From positions 1 to 64,000 of the forward strand of contig NZ_LMUK01000029.1 of assembly GCF_009766005.1 (NCBI RefSeq): DNA of 64,000 nucleotides, read 5' to 3'. Both the position numbers and the translations under genes were made by a program. Positions 16,382 to 25,356 of this stretch are shown piece after piece. The notes beneath the pieces were generated by a model. The model searched no databases and was not told the origin of the DNA. It was given only the letters and a program-made list of their open reading frames with translations. The stretch is from Bradyrhizobium sp. S69. GTDB lineage: Bacteria; Pseudomonadota; Alphaproteobacteria; Rhizobiales; Xanthobacteraceae. Positions within the stretch are counted from its first letter, which is position 1. Every line of letters starts with the position of its first letter.

Positions 16382-18124
16382 ATGGCCGAGACCTTTGCCC
16401 GTCCCCGATTTGGAGAGCCGCGTGAGCCGAAGAATCGGGTAAATCCCGGTAGCCGGCTGATCGCGATGATCGATTTTGTCACCGCCAGCCATCTCCGCGC
16501 CGGCGCCTTCCTTTTGCTCTGCGGGCTGCTGTTGTTCCTGCCGGGATTTTTCAACATCCCGCCGATCGACCGCGACGAAGCCAGGTTCGCGCAGGCGACC
16601 AAGCAAATGGTCGAGACCTCCGATTTCGTCGATATCCGGTTCCAGGATGACGTCCGTTACAAGAAGCCGGTCGGCATTTACTGGCTGCAATCGGCGGCGG
16701 TTGAGACCGCCTCCGCGCTCGGGCTGCCCCGCGCGCAACTGCGGATCTGGCTCTATCGGATACCCTCGCTGATCGGCGCGATCGGCGCGGTGCTGCTGAC
16801 CTACTGGACCGCACTCGCCTTCGTGACACGGCGCGGCGCGGTGCTGGCCGCGCTGATGATGTGCAGTTCGGTCTTGTTGGGCGTCGAAGCGCGGCTCGCC
16901 AAGACCGATGCGATGCTGTTGCTCACGGTGGTGGCGGCGATGGGCGCGCTGGCGCGGGTATATCTGTCCTGGCAGCGCGGCGAGGATCCCGCGCATCCGC
17001 CGTGGGCGTGGCCCGCGATCTTCTGGACCGCGCTGGCCGGCGGCATCCTGCTCAAGGGGCCCTTGATCCTGATGTTCGTCGGGCTGACCATCGTCACGCT
17101 TGCGATCCTCGACCGCTCCGCGAACTGGATCTGGCGGCTGCGTCCGGTCTGGGGCCTGACGTGGATGCTGGTACTGGTGCTGCCGTGGTTCGTCGCGATC
17201 TTCTGGCGCGCCGGCGATGCGTTCTTTGCGGATTCGATCGGCGGCGACATGCTGAGCAAGCTGTCGGCGCAGGAATCGCACGGCGCGCCGCCCGGTGTCT
17301 ATCTGTTGCTGTTCTTGATCACGTTCTGGCCGGGTGCGCCGCTGGCGGCCATGGCAGCGCCGGCGGTGTGGCGGGCGCGGCGCGAGCCTGCCGCGCAATT
17401 CCTGCTGGCATGGCTGATCCCGTCCTGGATCGTATTCGAGGCGGTGCTGACCAAGCTGCCGCATTACGTGCTGCCGCTCTATCCGGCGATCGCGATCCTT
17501 ACCGTCGGCGCGCTGGAGCGGCGGGTGCTGTCGCGATCCTGGTTGCGGCGCGGCGCGGCCTGGTGGTTCGCCATCCCCGCGATCATGTCGGTCGTGGCCG
17601 TGATCGGCGCGGTGACGGTAACGCGCCAGCCGGTGTTTCTGGCGTGGCCGTTCGTGGCGGCGGCGCTGATCTTCGGGCTATTCGCGTGGTGGCTCTACGA
17701 CGACAACCGCGCCGAACGCTCGCTGTTGAATGCAGTGGTCGCGGCGATGTTTCTCGCCATGGCGATCTACGGCGTGGTGATGCCGGCGCTGACGCCATTG
17801 TTTCCGAGCGCCGAGATTGCGCGCGCGCTGCGCAACGTGGTCTGCGTCGGACCGAAGGCCGCCGCGGCCGGGTTTCACGAGCCAAGTCTCGTCTTCATGA
17901 CGGGAACCTCGACGCTACTCACCGACGGCTCTGGTGCTGCGGATTTCCTGGGCCAGGGCAGTTGCCGGTTTGCGCTGGTCGAAGCGCGCTCGGAGCGTGC
18001 GTTTGCTCAACGCGCCGAAGCGATCGGCTTGCGTTACGACGTCGCCACGCGGATCGAGGGCTATAATATTTCGCAGGGCAAGGCGATTTCGATCGCGATC
18101 TTCCGCTCCGAAGGCACCGAGTAA
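16382..18124 (+). CDS. GT39-type (ArnT/PMT-like) membrane glycosyltransferase
   Basis: This integral membrane protein of about 580 aa has some 11-12 helices. It has the first-loop signature of the family, PPIDRDEARFAQATKQMVET, whose acidic residues form the active site in ArnT and protein O-mannosyltransferases. Such enzymes take a sugar from a polyprenyl-phosphate carrier and move it to lipid A, core sugars or protein on the periplasmic side. The start is uncertain: ATG 16355 and 16466 are also possible. PAP2, GT2 and LABN genes follow directly, which suggests lipid A glycosylation, as with ArnT or the rhizobial Rgt enzymes. Confidence 0.85.
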   Translation: MAETFARPRFGEPREPKNRVNPGSRLIAMIDFVTASHLRAGAFLLLCGLLLFLPGFFNIPPIDRDEARFAQATKQMVETSDFVDIRFQDDVRYKKPVGIYWLQSAAVETASALGLPRAQLRIWLYRIPSLIGAIGAVLLTYWTALAFVTRRGAVLAALMMCSSVLLGVEARLAKTDAMLLLTVVAAMGALARVYLSWQRGEDPAHPPWAWPAIFWTALAGGILLKGPLILMFVGLTIVTLAILDRSANWIWRLRPVWGLTWMLVLVLPWFVAIFWRAGDAFFADSIGGDMLSKLSAQESHGAPPGVYLLLFLITFWPGAPLAAMAAPAVWRARREPAAQFLLAWLIPSWIVFEAVLTKLPHYVLPLYPAIAILTVGALERRVLSRSWLRRGAAWWFAIPAIMSVVAVIGAVTVTRQPVFLAWPFVAAALIFGLFAWWLYDDNRAERSLLNAVVAAMFLAMAIYGVVMPALTPLFPSAEIARALRNVVCVGPKAAAAGFHEPSLVFMTGTSTLLTDGSGAADFLGQGSCRFALVEARSERAFAQRAEAIGLRYDVATRIEGYNISQGKAISIAIFRSEGTE

Positions 18125-18125
18125 C

Positions 18126-18920
18126 ATGCCCACCCCGGCCACAGGCGGCGAGCCCGCGAACTATTTTGTGCGTCTCGCCACGTTGACGCTGTCGTCATCA
18201 GCGCAATTGCTGCGCCCGGTCTCGCATCCGCAATCCGCCGAGGCCGCGCGAAAACTGCGGTATCAAACGTTGCTATTGATTGCGCTTGGTGCGGTCGCCG
18301 TCGTCGCCTTGACGTTTGGCTTTGACGCCACCGAGATCGGCCTGATGCCGCCGCGCGGCGCGCCCGAGCTTTGGCCGGTTCGTATCCTGACCGACTTTGG
18401 CAAGGCGGCCAATGTGCTGTGGTCGGTGGCGGGACTGCTGTTGGTGGTTGTGCTGGTCGCACCCAGCTTGCAGGGAGCTTCGCGATTACGGCTGCTCCGG
18501 TTTGGCACAGAACTGCAGTTTATATTCCTGGCCGTGCTGGTGCCGATCCTCGCCGGAGAGTTGATCAAATGGGTCGTCGGACGCGGCCGGCCGTTTGTCG
18601 GCGGCGAAGCCAATGCCTTCAACTTCTCACATTTTGCGGGAACTCAAGCCTATGCCAGCTTCCCGTCGGCGCACGCCATCACCGCCGCCGCGCTTGCTTT
18701 CGCGGTTTCGGCGCTGTGGCCGCGGGCGTCGGTCGCGATGATCTTATACGCGTTGCTGATCATCGCCAGCCGGCTGGTGCTGCTGGCGCATCATCCGAGC
18801 GATGTCACCGCAGGTGCCGTGATCGGGGTGGTCGGCGCGATGTTGGTGCGCTACTGGTTTGCCGCGCGCCGGCTCGGGTTTGTCATCGGCCAGGACGGGG
18901 CCATAACGCCGTCGAATTGA
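18126..18920 (+). CDS. PAP2-family membrane phosphatase
   Basis: This 264-aa protein has about six helices and all three PAP2 signature motifs. They are KWVVGRGRP (148-156, KX6RP), PSAH (180-183) and SRLVLLAHHPSD (215-226, SRX5HX3D), so catalytic histidines 183 and 222 are present. The active site should face the periplasm. Candidate substrates are undecaprenyl pyrophosphate, phosphatidyl lipids or the phosphates of lipid A (LpxE/LpxF types). It starts two bases after the GT39 stop codon and is followed by GT2 and LABN genes. That favours lipid A or carrier-lipid dephosphorylation. The exact substrate cannot be decided from sequence. Confidence 0.9.
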   Translation: MPTPATGGEPANYFVRLATLTLSSSAQLLRPVSHPQSAEAARKLRYQTLLLIALGAVAVVALTFGFDATEIGLMPPRGAPELWPVRILTDFGKAANVLWSVAGLLLVVVLVAPSLQGASRLRLLRFGTELQFIFLAVLVPILAGELIKWVVGRGRPFVGGEANAFNFSHFAGTQAYASFPSAHAITAAALAFAVSALWPRASVAMILYALLIIASRLVLLAHHPSDVTAGAVIGVVGAMLVRYWFAARRLGFVIGQDGAITPSN

Positions 18921-19097
18921 CCCGGTTTGGGTCCCGTCAAAGGGGTTGCCCGTTGAGCGCCAGCCTCATAAAAGCGGGCGCCGCAAGCCCCGGCCCAGGT
19001 CTTGGTTTTTTAAGGTCTTCGGCCGAGGCCTTGTTTCAAGGTCCTGGTTTCAAGATCTTGGCTCCGGGCCAACCTGCATGCCTCGAACTCCAGCCGA

Positions 19098-19850
19098 GTG
19101 TTGAATTTGCCGTCTTCTGACCCCGCCGCATTGGCCGTTTCGATCGTTGTGCCCGTGCGTAACGAGGCCGAGAATGTGGCGCCGCTGATCGCGGAAATCA
19201 CCGCGGCGCTCGACGGCCGCTGGGTCTATGAGATCATCTATGTCAACGACGGCTCGACCGATGCCACGGCCGAGAGGCTTGATGCCATCATGAAGCAGCG
19301 CGACAATGTGCGTCAGATCGCTCATGCGGCCTCGGCGGGGCAGTCGGCGGCGGTGCGCAGCGGCGTGCGCGCGGCGCGCGGCGCCATCGTGGCGACGCTC
19401 GACGGTGACGGACAGAACAATCCGGCGTTCCTGCCGGATCTGATCGCGGCGATCGAGAACGCCAGCAGCCGTGTCGGTCTTGCCGCCGGCCAAAGGGTCG
19501 GACGCAAGGACACCGGCTTCAAGAAGCTTCAGTCGCGCATCGCCAACGGCGTGCGTAACGCCATTCTGCGCGACGGCACCCGCGACACCGGCTGCGGCCT
19601 CAAGGCGTTCCCGCGCGAGGTGTTTCTGGCAATGCCTTATTTCGACGGGCTGCATCGCTTTCTGCCGGCGCTGGTGCGCCGCGAGGGATACGCGATCGCG
19701 TATGTCGACGTTATCGATCGTCCCCGCCATTCCGGCGTCTCGAACTATGGTTTCTTCGACCGGGTGTGGATCGGAATCATGGACCTCGCGGGCGTGTGGT
19801 GGCTGATCCGCCGCAAGAAACCGACACCCGTCGCGACCGAGGTTCAATGA
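19098..19850 (+). CDS. GT2 polyprenyl-phosphate glycosyltransferase
   Basis: This 250-aa protein is a GT-A fold family 2 enzyme with VSIVVPVRNEAENVAPLIAE near the N-terminus, VNDGSTDAT for nucleotide-sugar binding and ATLDGDGQNNP as the metal-binding D-x-D region. There is no large membrane domain. It resembles dolichol-phosphate mannose synthase, ArnC and the rhizobial RgtE, which load one sugar onto a polyprenyl phosphate on the cytoplasmic face. The GTG start at 19098 is the longest; a later TTG is possible. Its stop overlaps the LABN gene start, so the two act together and probably supply the GT39 enzyme upstream. Confidence 0.88.
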   Translation: MLNLPSSDPAALAVSIVVPVRNEAENVAPLIAEITAALDGRWVYEIIYVNDGSTDATAERLDAIMKQRDNVRQIAHAASAGQSAAVRSGVRAARGAIVATLDGDGQNNPAFLPDLIAAIENASSRVGLAAGQRVGRKDTGFKKLQSRIANGVRNAILRDGTRDTGCGLKAFPREVFLAMPYFDGLHRFLPALVRREGYAIAYVDVIDRPRHSGVSNYGFFDRVWIGIMDLAGVWWLIRRKKPTPVATEVQ

Positions 19851-20188
19851 TGTTCATTCAATATGGCCAGGCGCTCGGCGATTATCTGTACGAGGTGTTC
19901 GTCGCCAAGTTCGATTTCTGGCTCGCGTTCGGGCTGGTGGCGCAATTGCTGTTCACCGCACGCTTTCTGGTGCAGTGGATATCGAGCGAACGCGCCGGGC
20001 AAAGCGTGGTCCCGATGGCGTTCTGGTTCTTTTCGATGGGCGGCGGATTCATGACGCTGATCTACGGAATAGCCAAGCGCGAGCCGGTGATCATCCTCGG
20101 CCAGGCGATGGCGACCGTGATCTACCTGCGCAACATCATGCTGATCGTCAAAAATCGCGGCAAGCAGACGCAGACGCTCGATCGCTGA
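19847..20188 (+). CDS. LABN-domain (lipid A biosynthesis N-terminal) membrane protein
   Basis: This 113-aa protein has three or four hydrophobic segments. LFTARFLVQWISSERAGQSV and AFWFFSMGGGFMTLIYGI are the typical core of the LABN domain. In rhizobia a protein of this type is encoded next to the polyprenyl-phosphate galacturonate synthase, and it may flip or present the sugar-lipid. The ATG at 19847 overlaps the GT2 stop (ATGATG; a second ATG follows at 19850). The tight coupling strongly suggests the pair makes and delivers a polyprenyl-linked sugar. It is the last gene of the cassette. Confidence 0.9.
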   Translation: MMFIQYGQALGDYLYEVFVAKFDFWLAFGLVAQLLFTARFLVQWISSERAGQSVVPMAFWFFSMGGGFMTLIYGIAKREPVIILGQAMATVIYLRNIMLIVKNRGKQTQTLDR

Positions 20189-20204
20189 TCTTCCGGCCCG
20201 TCTA

Positions 20205-20390
20205 TTACGGAAAGCCGCCGCCCATGATGTCCCAGGCATAGGCCGCGACCGTGCCGCCGGGCGCCACCACGCGCACCATCTCGGCGATGCCCTTGGCCGG
20301 GTCCGGCACGAAAAAGATCACCAGCGCCATGATCGCGGCATCGAAGCGGGTATCCGGAAGCGGCGGCGCCATCATCGAAGCGGATTGGTT
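20205..20390 (-). pseudogene. remnant of a class I SAM methyltransferase gene
   Basis: On the minus strand the frame reads TRFDAAIMALVIFFVPDPAK, then GIAEMVRVVAPGGTVAAYAWD and a stop. This is the post-motif-II segment of UbiE-like methyltransferases. The SAM-binding GxGxG region and the C-terminus are missing, and the preceding sequence falls out of frame. It is best seen as a decayed fragment left between the LABN gene and the aap operon. Confidence 0.6.
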
Positions 20391-20758
20391 GATCGGCCAT
20401 GGTTGTCCTTTTCCAGCGAAGTGGTGCGATCCTGCGTCAAGTCAAGGACATTTTGCCGCAGCCGTGACGCAAGTTGAACTCCCGCCAGCAGATGGGGCGG
20501 GCAGGGTTCGTTAACAACGGGGAGGGAAGTCGGTCGTCAACCCCTTGACCCGGCTCGCCAGTCGTTCTGTGATGCGCGCGAGTTATTCCGTCGCCGCACG
20601 TTGAGGGGCCTGCCGCGACCCAGATCCATCGTTTGATTAGACCGCCCGCCAAACTGCCTGATCGGATTGGCGCCCGCGGCAATGGATTTACCAGGTTGGC
20701 CCATCGGCGCATGCGATGCTAAGCGAATGTTCCCAGACGACCCTTGAAAGGCCTTGCC
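20391..20758. other. intergenic region upstream of aapJ
   Basis: About 370 bases between the methyltransferase remnant and the Aap operon. No coding frame looks real. The aap promoter should be here. An AAAGG ribosome-binding site lies near 20746 before the aapJ ATG. The left part may be more of the decayed gene, too diverged to read. Confidence 0.4.
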
Positions 20759-21775
20759 ATGAAACGCGCATCCCTGGTTCTCACCGTAGCTTTTGCCGCC
20801 GGTCTTGCAACGCCGGCCGCGCACGCCCAGACGCTCAAGACGGTCACCGACCGTGGCATGGTATCCTGCGGCGTCAGCCAGGGGCTGCCGGGCTTTTCGT
20901 CGCCCGACGACAAGGGTAACTGGACCGGGTTCGACGTCGACATCTGCCGCGCGGTTGCCGCCGCGATTTTCAACGATCCCAGCAAGGTCAAATTCGTGCC
21001 GCTGTCGGCCAAGGACCGCTTCACGGCGCTACAGTCCGGCGAGATCGATGTGCTGTCGCGCAATACCACCTGGACGCTTTCTCGCGACACCACGCTCGGC
21101 GCGAACTTTACCGGCGTAACCTATTATGACGGACAGGGGTTCCTCGTCAAAAAATCGCTCAAGGTCAATTCCGCGCTCGAACTGAACAGCGCCTCGGTCT
21201 GCGTGCAGACCGGCACCACCACCGAGCAAAATCTCGCCGACTACTTCAAGAGCAACAGCATGAAGTATGAGGTGATCGCGTTCGCCAGCGCCGATGAAAC
21301 CGTAAAGGCCTATGAGTCCGGGCGTTGCGACGTCTTCACCTCCGACGTCTCGCAGCTCTATGCCGAGCGGCTGAAGCTGGCAAATCCCGCCGACCACGCC
21401 GTGCTGCCGGAAGTCATCTCGAAAGAGCCACTCGGCCCGATGGTGCGCCATGGCGACGATCAATGGTTCGATCTGGTGAAGTGGGTGTTGTTCGCGATGG
21501 TCGATGCGGAAGAACTTGGCATTACCCAGAAGAACGTGGATGACATGGCGAAATCCGACAAGCCCGAGCTCAAGCGGGTGTTCGGCACCGACGGCAATCT
21601 CGGCGAACAGCTCGGCGTTACCAAGGATTGGGTGGCGCGGATCGTGAAGGCGGTCGGTAATTACGGCGAAGCCTTCGACCGTAACGTCGGCGCCGGCTCG
21701 AAACTTGGAATTGCGCGCGGGCTCAATCAGCTCTGGAACAAGGGCGGAATTCAATACGCGCCGCCGATCCGCTGA
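20759..21775 (+). CDS. aapJ: general amino-acid ABC transporter, periplasmic binding protein
   Basis: This 338-aa protein has a clear Sec signal peptide ending AAHAQTLK. The mature protein is a family 3 solute receptor of the AapJ/BztA group, with the conserved SCGVSQGLPGFSSPD start, WTGFDVDICRAVAAA and DVLSRNTTWTLSRD. It binds a broad range of amino acids in the periplasm and delivers them to the AapQ-AapM channel. It is the first gene of a four-gene operon. ATG 20759 was chosen over an upstream TTG because it gives a normal signal peptide. Confidence 0.95.
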   Translation: MKRASLVLTVAFAAGLATPAAHAQTLKTVTDRGMVSCGVSQGLPGFSSPDDKGNWTGFDVDICRAVAAAIFNDPSKVKFVPLSAKDRFTALQSGEIDVLSRNTTWTLSRDTTLGANFTGVTYYDGQGFLVKKSLKVNSALELNSASVCVQTGTTTEQNLADYFKSNSMKYEVIAFASADETVKAYESGRCDVFTSDVSQLYAERLKLANPADHAVLPEVISKEPLGPMVRHGDDQWFDLVKWVLFAMVDAEELGITQKNVDDMAKSDKPELKRVFGTDGNLGEQLGVTKDWVARIVKAVGNYGEAFDRNVGAGSKLGIARGLNQLWNKGGIQYAPPIR

Positions 21776-21803
21776 TCCCGATCAGCGGTTGGCGCTTTCT
21801 GCG

Positions 21804-23012
21804 ATGAGCACCGAGTCCAGACCTCCGCCGCCGCAGTTCGCCGCCAAATTGCGGCGCGCGCTCGGCGGCCGGGCGGGCTGGGGAGGATTTGCCTTCCAGC
21901 TCTTGTTCGTCGCCGTTCTAATCTGGATTGGCTACGAGATCGTGGTCAACGCGCGCGCCAATCTACAGGCGCAGCGCATCACGTCCGGTTTCGGATTTTT
22001 GGGCAATACAGCCGGCTTTGACGTCAGCCAGAACCTGATCCCGTATTCCGGATCCGACACCTACACCCGGGTGTTTTTCGTCGGCCTGCTCAACACGCTA
22101 TTGGTGGCGGTGATCGGCATCTTCTTTGCCACCGCGATCGGCTTTATCGTGGCGTTGGGCCGGTTGTCGCCGAACTGGCTGCTGGCGCGCATCTCCGGCG
22201 GCTATGTCGAACTGATCCGCAATTTGCCGCTGCTGTTCCAGATCCTGTTCTGGTATCTCGCGGTGCTTGCGGCATTACCTAACCCGCGACAGGGCATAGC
22301 ACTGTTCGGCAGCTTCTTTCTCTCCAACCGCGGCCTGGTGATTCCGAGACCGGTCGCCGAACCAGGCCTCGAGCCGTTTGCGATCGCATTGCTGGTGGCG
22401 GTGGTTGCAGCCCTGCTGTTGCGAAGCTACGCGCGCCGTCAATTGTTCGAGCACGGTAGATTAATGCGCATCTGGCCCATCGTGCTCGGTTTGCTGATCG
22501 GACTGCCGCTCGTGACGTCGCTGGTGTTTGGCGCGCCGGTGATGTTCGAGATACCCCAACTCAAGGGGTTCAACTTTGCCGGCGGCTCACGGGTGATTCC
22601 GGAATTCGTGGCGCTGTTGCTGGCGTTGTCGCTCTATACCGCCGCCTTCATCGCCGAGATCGTGCGTGCCGGCATCCAGTCGGTGCACAAGGGGCAGATG
22701 GAAGCCGGCGCCTCGCTGGGTTTGTCGCGCGGCTCGACCTTGCGGCTGATCGTGGTGCCGCAGGCGCTGCGCGTGATCCTGCCGCCGCTCACCAACCAAT
22801 ATCTCAACCTGACCAAGAACTCGTCGCTGGCGGTGGCGATCGGTTATCCCGATCTGGTTTCGGTGTTCGCCGGAACCACGTTGAGCCAGACCGGGCAGGC
22901 GATCGAGATCATCGCGATCACGATGGGCGTCTATCTCCTGATTTCGCTGGTGACCAGCGCGATCATGAGCTTCTACGGCTGGCGCTTGGGCCGGAGCCTC
23001 GGAAACACGTGA
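21804..23012 (+). CDS. aapQ: general amino-acid ABC transporter permease
   Basis: This 402-aa inner-membrane permease is of the His/Glu/Gln/Arg type. As in other AapQ/BztB proteins there is a long insertion between the first helices and the conserved core. The cytoplasmic EAA loop that docks the ATPase reads EAGASLGLSRGSTLRLIVVP. The ATG at 21804 lies 28 bases after aapJ; upstream in-frame residues lie inside aapJ and are ignored. It forms a heterodimeric channel with AapM. Confidence 0.94.
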   Translation: MSTESRPPPPQFAAKLRRALGGRAGWGGFAFQLLFVAVLIWIGYEIVVNARANLQAQRITSGFGFLGNTAGFDVSQNLIPYSGSDTYTRVFFVGLLNTLLVAVIGIFFATAIGFIVALGRLSPNWLLARISGGYVELIRNLPLLFQILFWYLAVLAALPNPRQGIALFGSFFLSNRGLVIPRPVAEPGLEPFAIALLVAVVAALLLRSYARRQLFEHGRLMRIWPIVLGLLIGLPLVTSLVFGAPVMFEIPQLKGFNFAGGSRVIPEFVALLLALSLYTAAFIAEIVRAGIQSVHKGQMEAGASLGLSRGSTLRLIVVPQALRVILPPLTNQYLNLTKNSSLAVAIGYPDLVSVFAGTTLSQTGQAIEIIAITMGVYLLISLVTSAIMSFYGWRLGRSLGNT

Positions 23013-23022
23013 TTGGCAACAC

Positions 23023-24525
23023 ATGAGCGACATTGCTGACCAATCCTTTGTGCGGCAGGAACTTGTTTCCGAACGCGCCGCGCCGATCAAGACCACCGGT
23101 TTTGTCGGATTCCTGCGCACCCGCCTGTTCAATTCGCCGACCAATATCCTGCTGACCATCGCGAGCGCGCTGCTGCTGTGGTTTACCGTGATACCGACGC
23201 TGCGCTTCCTGCTGATCGATGCGGTGTGGACCGGCACCGACCGCAACGCCTGCCTGGCTGAGAATGCGGGACACGTAGTTGGTGCGTGCTGGCCGTACGT
23301 GCATGCCAAGTTCACGCAATTCATTTACGGCTTCTACCCCGAGCCGGAGCGATGGCGGGTCAATCTGACGTTCGTTCTCGCCGCCCTGTTGCTGTTGCCG
23401 CTGTTGATCCCGCGGCTGCCGGCAAAGGGTCTCAACGCCGGTCTGTTCTTTGTCGCATTTCCGATCGTGGCCTTCTTCCTGCTGCATGGCGGCGGCTTGA
23501 GCGGCTTTGGCGTCAGCTGGATCGCCGACCTGCTGGCCGGATTGGTCGACGATGTCAGCGCGGCCGGCCAAAGGCTTTCGGAGGCCGGCGGCGCGCTGCC
23601 TTGGCTGGGCAAGCTCTTGACAGGCCTCGGGCAGGGGCTGGTGTATGTGATCTCGCCGCTGACCTGGCTGCGCGACCGAATCCAGCTGTCTTCCCGGCCG
23701 GTTTGGGCGGATTTTGCCGCGACCGCCGTGATCGTATCGGCCCTGATGTTCTTCCTGGGCGGCGGTATTCGCACCGGATGGCGCGCGCTGATCGTCAGCC
23801 TTTCGATTTTTGCCGGCATCGCCATCGTGATCGCAGCGTTAGGGCTCGACCGCGGCGGCCTGCCAATCGTCGATACGAGGCTGTGGGGTGGCCTTCTGGT
23901 GACGCTGGTGGTGTCGGTCACCGGCATTGTGACGTCGATGCCGGTCGGCATCGCGCTGGCCTTGGGGCGGCGCTCGACCATCCCCCTGGTCCGCATCTTC
24001 TCGATCGCCTTTATCGAATTCTGGCGCGGCGTGCCTTTGATTACGGTATTGTTCTTCGCGACCTACATGCTGCCGCTGTTCCTTCCCGCGGGTTTTACCG
24101 TCGATGGCCTGGTGCGGGCGCTGATCGGCATCGCACTGTTTGCCGGCGCCTATAATGCCGAGGTGATCCGCGGCGGCCTACAGGCGATCCCGCGAGGGCA
24201 GGGCGAAGCCGCCAGCGCGCTGGGCCTGTCCTGGGCGAAAACGACCGGGCTGATCGTGATGCCGCAGGCGCTGCGGCATGTCATTCCCGGCCTCGTCAAC
24301 AGCTTCATCGCCTTGTTCAAGGATACCTCGCTGGTCTCGATCGTGGCCTTGTTCGATCTGCTCGGCAGCGTGCGGGCCTCGTTCTCCGATCCGGTATGGT
24401 CGACGCCGACCACTTTGTTCACCGGGTTCGCGTTCGCCGGCATGATCTACTTCGTGTTCTGCTTTGGAATGTCACGTTACTCGTTGTTCGTCGAACACCG
24501 GCTGAACGCACACCGCCGCAACTGA
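23023..24525 (+). CDS. aapM: general amino-acid ABC transporter permease
   Basis: At 500 aa this is the larger of the two permeases. It has an extended N-terminal membrane region with several extra helices and a periplasmic segment. The standard C-terminal core follows, with the EAA loop GEAASALGLSWAKTTGLIVM. AapM/BztC proteins are always larger than their partner, in agreement with what is seen. It starts ten bases after aapQ and is followed at 12 bases by the ATPase gene. Confidence 0.94.
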   Translation: MSDIADQSFVRQELVSERAAPIKTTGFVGFLRTRLFNSPTNILLTIASALLLWFTVIPTLRFLLIDAVWTGTDRNACLAENAGHVVGACWPYVHAKFTQFIYGFYPEPERWRVNLTFVLAALLLLPLLIPRLPAKGLNAGLFFVAFPIVAFFLLHGGGLSGFGVSWIADLLAGLVDDVSAAGQRLSEAGGALPWLGKLLTGLGQGLVYVISPLTWLRDRIQLSSRPVWADFAATAVIVSALMFFLGGGIRTGWRALIVSLSIFAGIAIVIAALGLDRGGLPIVDTRLWGGLLVTLVVSVTGIVTSMPVGIALALGRRSTIPLVRIFSIAFIEFWRGVPLITVLFFATYMLPLFLPAGFTVDGLVRALIGIALFAGAYNAEVIRGGLQAIPRGQGEAASALGLSWAKTTGLIVMPQALRHVIPGLVNSFIALFKDTSLVSIVALFDLLGSVRASFSDPVWSTPTTLFTGFAFAGMIYFVFCFGMSRYSLFVEHRLNAHRRN

Positions 24526-24537
24526 ATTGAAACAACC

Positions 24538-25278
24538 ATGACCGAGAACGCCATCGTCAGCCTTGCCGGCCTCAACAAATGGTACGGCGATTTTCACGTG
24601 CTGCGCGACATCAACCTCGACGTCGCCAAGGGCGAGCGCATCGTGATCTGCGGCCCTTCCGGCTCGGGCAAATCGACGTTGATCCGCTGCATCAATGCGC
24701 TGGAGGAATTCCAGGAAGGCCGCATCGTGGTCGATGGCATCGAGCTCGGTCCCAATCTGCGGCGGGTGGACGAGGTCCGGCGCGAAGTCGGCATGGTGTT
24801 CCAGAGTTTTAATCTGTTTCCGCATTTGACCGTGCTGGAGAACTGCACGCTGGCGCCGATCTGGGTGCGTAACGTGCCGAAAAAGGACGCCGAAGCCGCG
24901 GCGATGAAATATCTGGAGCGGGTGAAGATCCCGCATCAGGCCAACAAATATCCGGGCCAGATGTCGGGCGGCCAGCAGCAGCGCGTCGCGATCGCGCGCG
25001 CGCTGACCATGAACCCGAAGGTCATGCTGTTCGACGAGCCGACCTCGGCGCTCGATCCCGAAATGGTCAAGGAAGTGCTCGACACCATGGTCGATCTCGC
25101 CAAGGAGGGCATGACGATGATGGTCGTGACCCACGAGATGGGATTCGCCCGCGAAGTCGCCAACCGCGTCGTGTTCATGGATGCCGGGCAAATCATCGAG
25201 GCGAATACGCCGCAAGAGTTCTTTGCCAACCCGCAGCATGCGCGGACGAAGTTGTTCTTGAGCCAGATACTGCGGTAG
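24538..25278 (+). CDS. aapP: general amino-acid ABC transporter ATP-binding protein
   Basis: This 246-aa ATPase powers the AapJQMP importer. The Walker A motif is GPSGSGKST (39-47), the Q-loop is in [16 protein letters not shown], the signature is [15 protein letters not shown] and Walker B is [14 protein letters not shown] with the catalytic Glu. The switch His is in VTHEMGFA. All key residues are intact. It closes the operon and is followed within three bases by a long inverted repeat that may serve both converging units as terminator. Confidence 0.95.
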   Translation: MTENAIVSLAGLNKWYGDFHVLRDINLDVAKGERIVICGPSGSGKSTLIRCINALEEFQEGRIVVDGIELGPNLRRVDEVRREVGMVFQSFNLFPHLTVLENCTLAPIWVRNVPKKDAEAAAMKYLERVKIPHQANKYPGQMSGGQQQRVAIARALTMNPKVMLFDEPTSALDPEMVKEVLDTMVDLAKEGMTMMVVTHEMGFAREVANRVVFMDAGQIIEANTPQEFFANPQHARTKLFLSQILR

Positions 25279-25280
25279 AG

Positions 25281-25352
25281 GCGAATGGCGAGTGGCGAAT
25301 AGCGAATGAAAAAAACTGTTTCCCTATTCGCCACTCGCTATTCGCCATTCGC
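25281..25352. repeat. long inverted repeat between convergent genes
   Basis: The left arm (25281-25308) is built of GCGAATGGCGAGTGGCGAAT-type units; the right arm (25323-25352) is the same in reverse, with one extra unit. An A-run and a short spacer lie at the tip. It fills nearly all the space between aapP and cysK, so it probably ends transcription in both directions. It belongs to a GCGAATGGCGAGT-type repeat class that I recall from related genomes. Confidence 0.7.
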
Positions 25353-25356
25353 GCCT

